Assembly: GCA_040880365.1 (NCBI GenBank)
Contig: JBBDIO010000245.1
Coordinates: 1 to 13,141, forward strand
Source of the DNA: JBBDIO01 sp040880365
GTDB taxonomy: Bacteria; Chloroflexota; Anaerolineae; Caldilineales; Caldilineaceae
Direction: 5' to 3'
DNA length: 13,141 nt
A program made the translations under genes and the position numbers. Below are positions 12,227 through 13,141 of the stretch, piece by piece; position 1 is the stretch's first letter; every line of letters starts with the position of its first letter. The notes under the pieces were generated by a model. That model saw only the letters and a program-made list of their open reading frames with translations, was not told the DNA's origin and made no database searches.

Positions 12227-13141
12227 ATGAAGCGTATGTTGTGGATTGTAGTTGGCAGCCTGGCGGTTTTTGCCTTGGCGGGCTGCGCGGCCAACCCGGA
12301 TGCGGCGGGGAATGTGCGCGCCGATGTCATCACGGCGTTGAGTGGCGAGCCGAATGCCGGTTTTGCCCGGGCCTATACGCCCATCACGCTGAATTTTCCC
12401 CAGGATCATGGCGCGCACCCCGAATTTCAGACGGAATGGTGGTATTACACAGGCAATCTGGAAGACGCCGATGGACAGCGCTTTGGCTATCAGTTCACCA
12501 TATTTCGCAACGCATTGACGCCAACGCTGCCCGCGCGCGCGTCGGATTGGGCTACCAACCAGGTGTATATGGCGCACTTTGGCCTGACCCATGTGGCGCA
12601 GGGCGAGCATGTGGCGTTCGAGCGCTATAGTCGCGGAGGGGCGGGGTTGGCCGGCGCAAGTGGATCGCCTGCCTATGCGGTGTGGCTGGAAGACTGGGCC
12701 GCCCGCGAAATTGAACCGGGTGCGACCCACATCACCGCCACGGCGCTCCACCCCGATACGGGGCAGCCTTTTGCCGTGGATCTGACTCTGCGCGAGACGC
12801 GTGCGCCGGTTTTGCACGGGGATGCCGGCCTCAGCCAGAAAGGCCCCGAAGCGGGCGTCGCCAGCTATTACTATAGCCTGGTGAATATGGAGACGACGGG
12901 CAGCGTGACGTATGCCGGTGCAACTGTGGCGGTGACCGGCGCGAGTTGGATGGATCACGAATTTGGTACCAATGCTCTGAGCGCCGAGGCCGTGGGCTGG
13001 GATTGGTTCAGCCTGACGTTGGACAATGGCGCGGTGCTCATGTTTGCCCAGATTCGGGCGCGCACCGGCGGACAGTTGGATGAGTTTGAAGGCACGCTGG
13101 TCTATTCCGATGGCCGCCAGGTTTCCATCCGTGCCGACGAT
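12227..13141 (+). CDS. AttH/CrtC-family lipoprotein (5' part)
   Basis: The open frame starts at ATG 12227 and runs 305 codons to the window edge without a stop. The N-terminus is a lipoprotein signal: MKRMLW, a hydrophobic stretch, then LAGC with Cys20. The mature part matches the lipocalin-like AttH / hydroxyneurosporene synthase (CrtC) superfamily. Landmarks are FPQDHGAHPEFQTEWWYYTGNL, FGYQFTIFRNAL, VYMAHFGLTHV, SRGGAGLAGA, VWLEDW, VLHGDAGLSQKGPEAGVASYYYS, GASWMDHEFGT and VGWDWFSLTLDNG. Known CrtC proteins hydrate carotenoids, but most lipoprotein members have no tested activity, and AttH homologues often neighbour an ABC exporter. The gene is divergent from the histidine kinase, so the two may share a regulatory region (11958-12226). 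The ribosome binding site is weak. The function is not assigned beyond the family. Confidence 0.85.
   Translation, partial: MKRMLWIVVGSLAVFALAGCAANPDAAGNVRADVITALSGEPNAGFARAYTPITLNFPQDHGAHPEFQTEWWYYTGNLEDADGQRFGYQFTIFRNALTPTLPARASDWATNQVYMAHFGLTHVAQGEHVAFERYSRGGAGLAGASGSPAYAVWLEDWAAREIEPGATHITATALHPDTGQPFAVDLTLRETRAPVLHGDAGLSQKGPEAGVASYYYSLVNMETTGSVTYAGATVAVTGASWMDHEFGTNALSAEAVGWDWFSLTLDNGAVLMFAQIRARTGGQLDEFEGTLVYSDGRQVSIRADD

Noticed and set aside
12131..12958. A 275-codon minus-strand open frame opposite the AttH-like gene
   Set aside because: The plus-strand frame shows a lipobox and family motifs throughout, and the opposite frame is Arg- and His-rich without domains.

Overview
The window looks like a piece of a bacterial metagenomic scaffold with moderately high GC. 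The best guess is a Chloroflexota bacterium (Anaerolineae/Caldilineae type). This rests on the gene mix: a class III-like polyphosphate kinase 2 beside a polyphosphate glucokinase, a Tat-lipoprotein sugar-binding protein, and remnants of several transposase families. That is inference from protein character only; no rRNA or other phylogenetic marker is present.

Layout, left to right. (1) Positions 1-43 hold the first 14 codons of an unknown minus-strand gene with a clear ribosome binding site. (2) Positions 64-681 hold the C-terminal part of a DDE transposase, truncated where it meets the next gene. (3) Positions 684-5968 form a minus-strand carbohydrate-uptake operon, transcribed right to left: a GntR/FadR-type regulator, a solute-binding lipoprotein, two MalF/MalG-type permeases and a D-2-hydroxyacid dehydrogenase. 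A good sigma70 promoter (6040-6068) and a perfect palindromic operator (6012-6028) lie just upstream of the regulator. No transport ATPase is encoded. The dehydrogenase lacks two of the three usual catalytic residues. (4) Positions 6100-6552 hold a C-terminal remnant of an ISAs1-family transposase. (5) Positions 6644-8305 carry a convergent polyphosphate pair: PPK2 (+) and polyphosphate glucokinase (-). (6) Positions 8306-8959 are about 650 bases without a convincing gene but crowded with inverted and short direct repeats. (7) Positions 8960-9559 encode a DoxX-family membrane protein, followed by a probable bidirectional terminator. (8) Positions 9658-9757 are a run of exactly 100 N. An identical 55-base sequence sits on both sides, so the gap looks like an unmerged contig overlap. 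(9) Positions 9832-11957 encode a translationally coupled NarL-type response regulator and a membrane histidine kinase (minus strand). (10) Positions 12227-13141 hold the 5' part of a divergent AttH/CrtC-family lipoprotein that runs off the right edge.

How the parts work together. The regulator probably senses a sugar or sugar-acid ligand and represses its own operon. The binding protein and permeases would import the substrate using an ATPase encoded elsewhere, and the dehydrogenase-like protein may act on a derived 2-keto or 2-hydroxy acid. Beside it, PPK2 and polyphosphate glucokinase could use polyphosphate to charge nucleotides and to phosphorylate glucose. The kinase/regulator pair is a self-contained sensory unit whose signal and targets cannot be read from the sequence; the divergent lipoprotein gene is one possible target.
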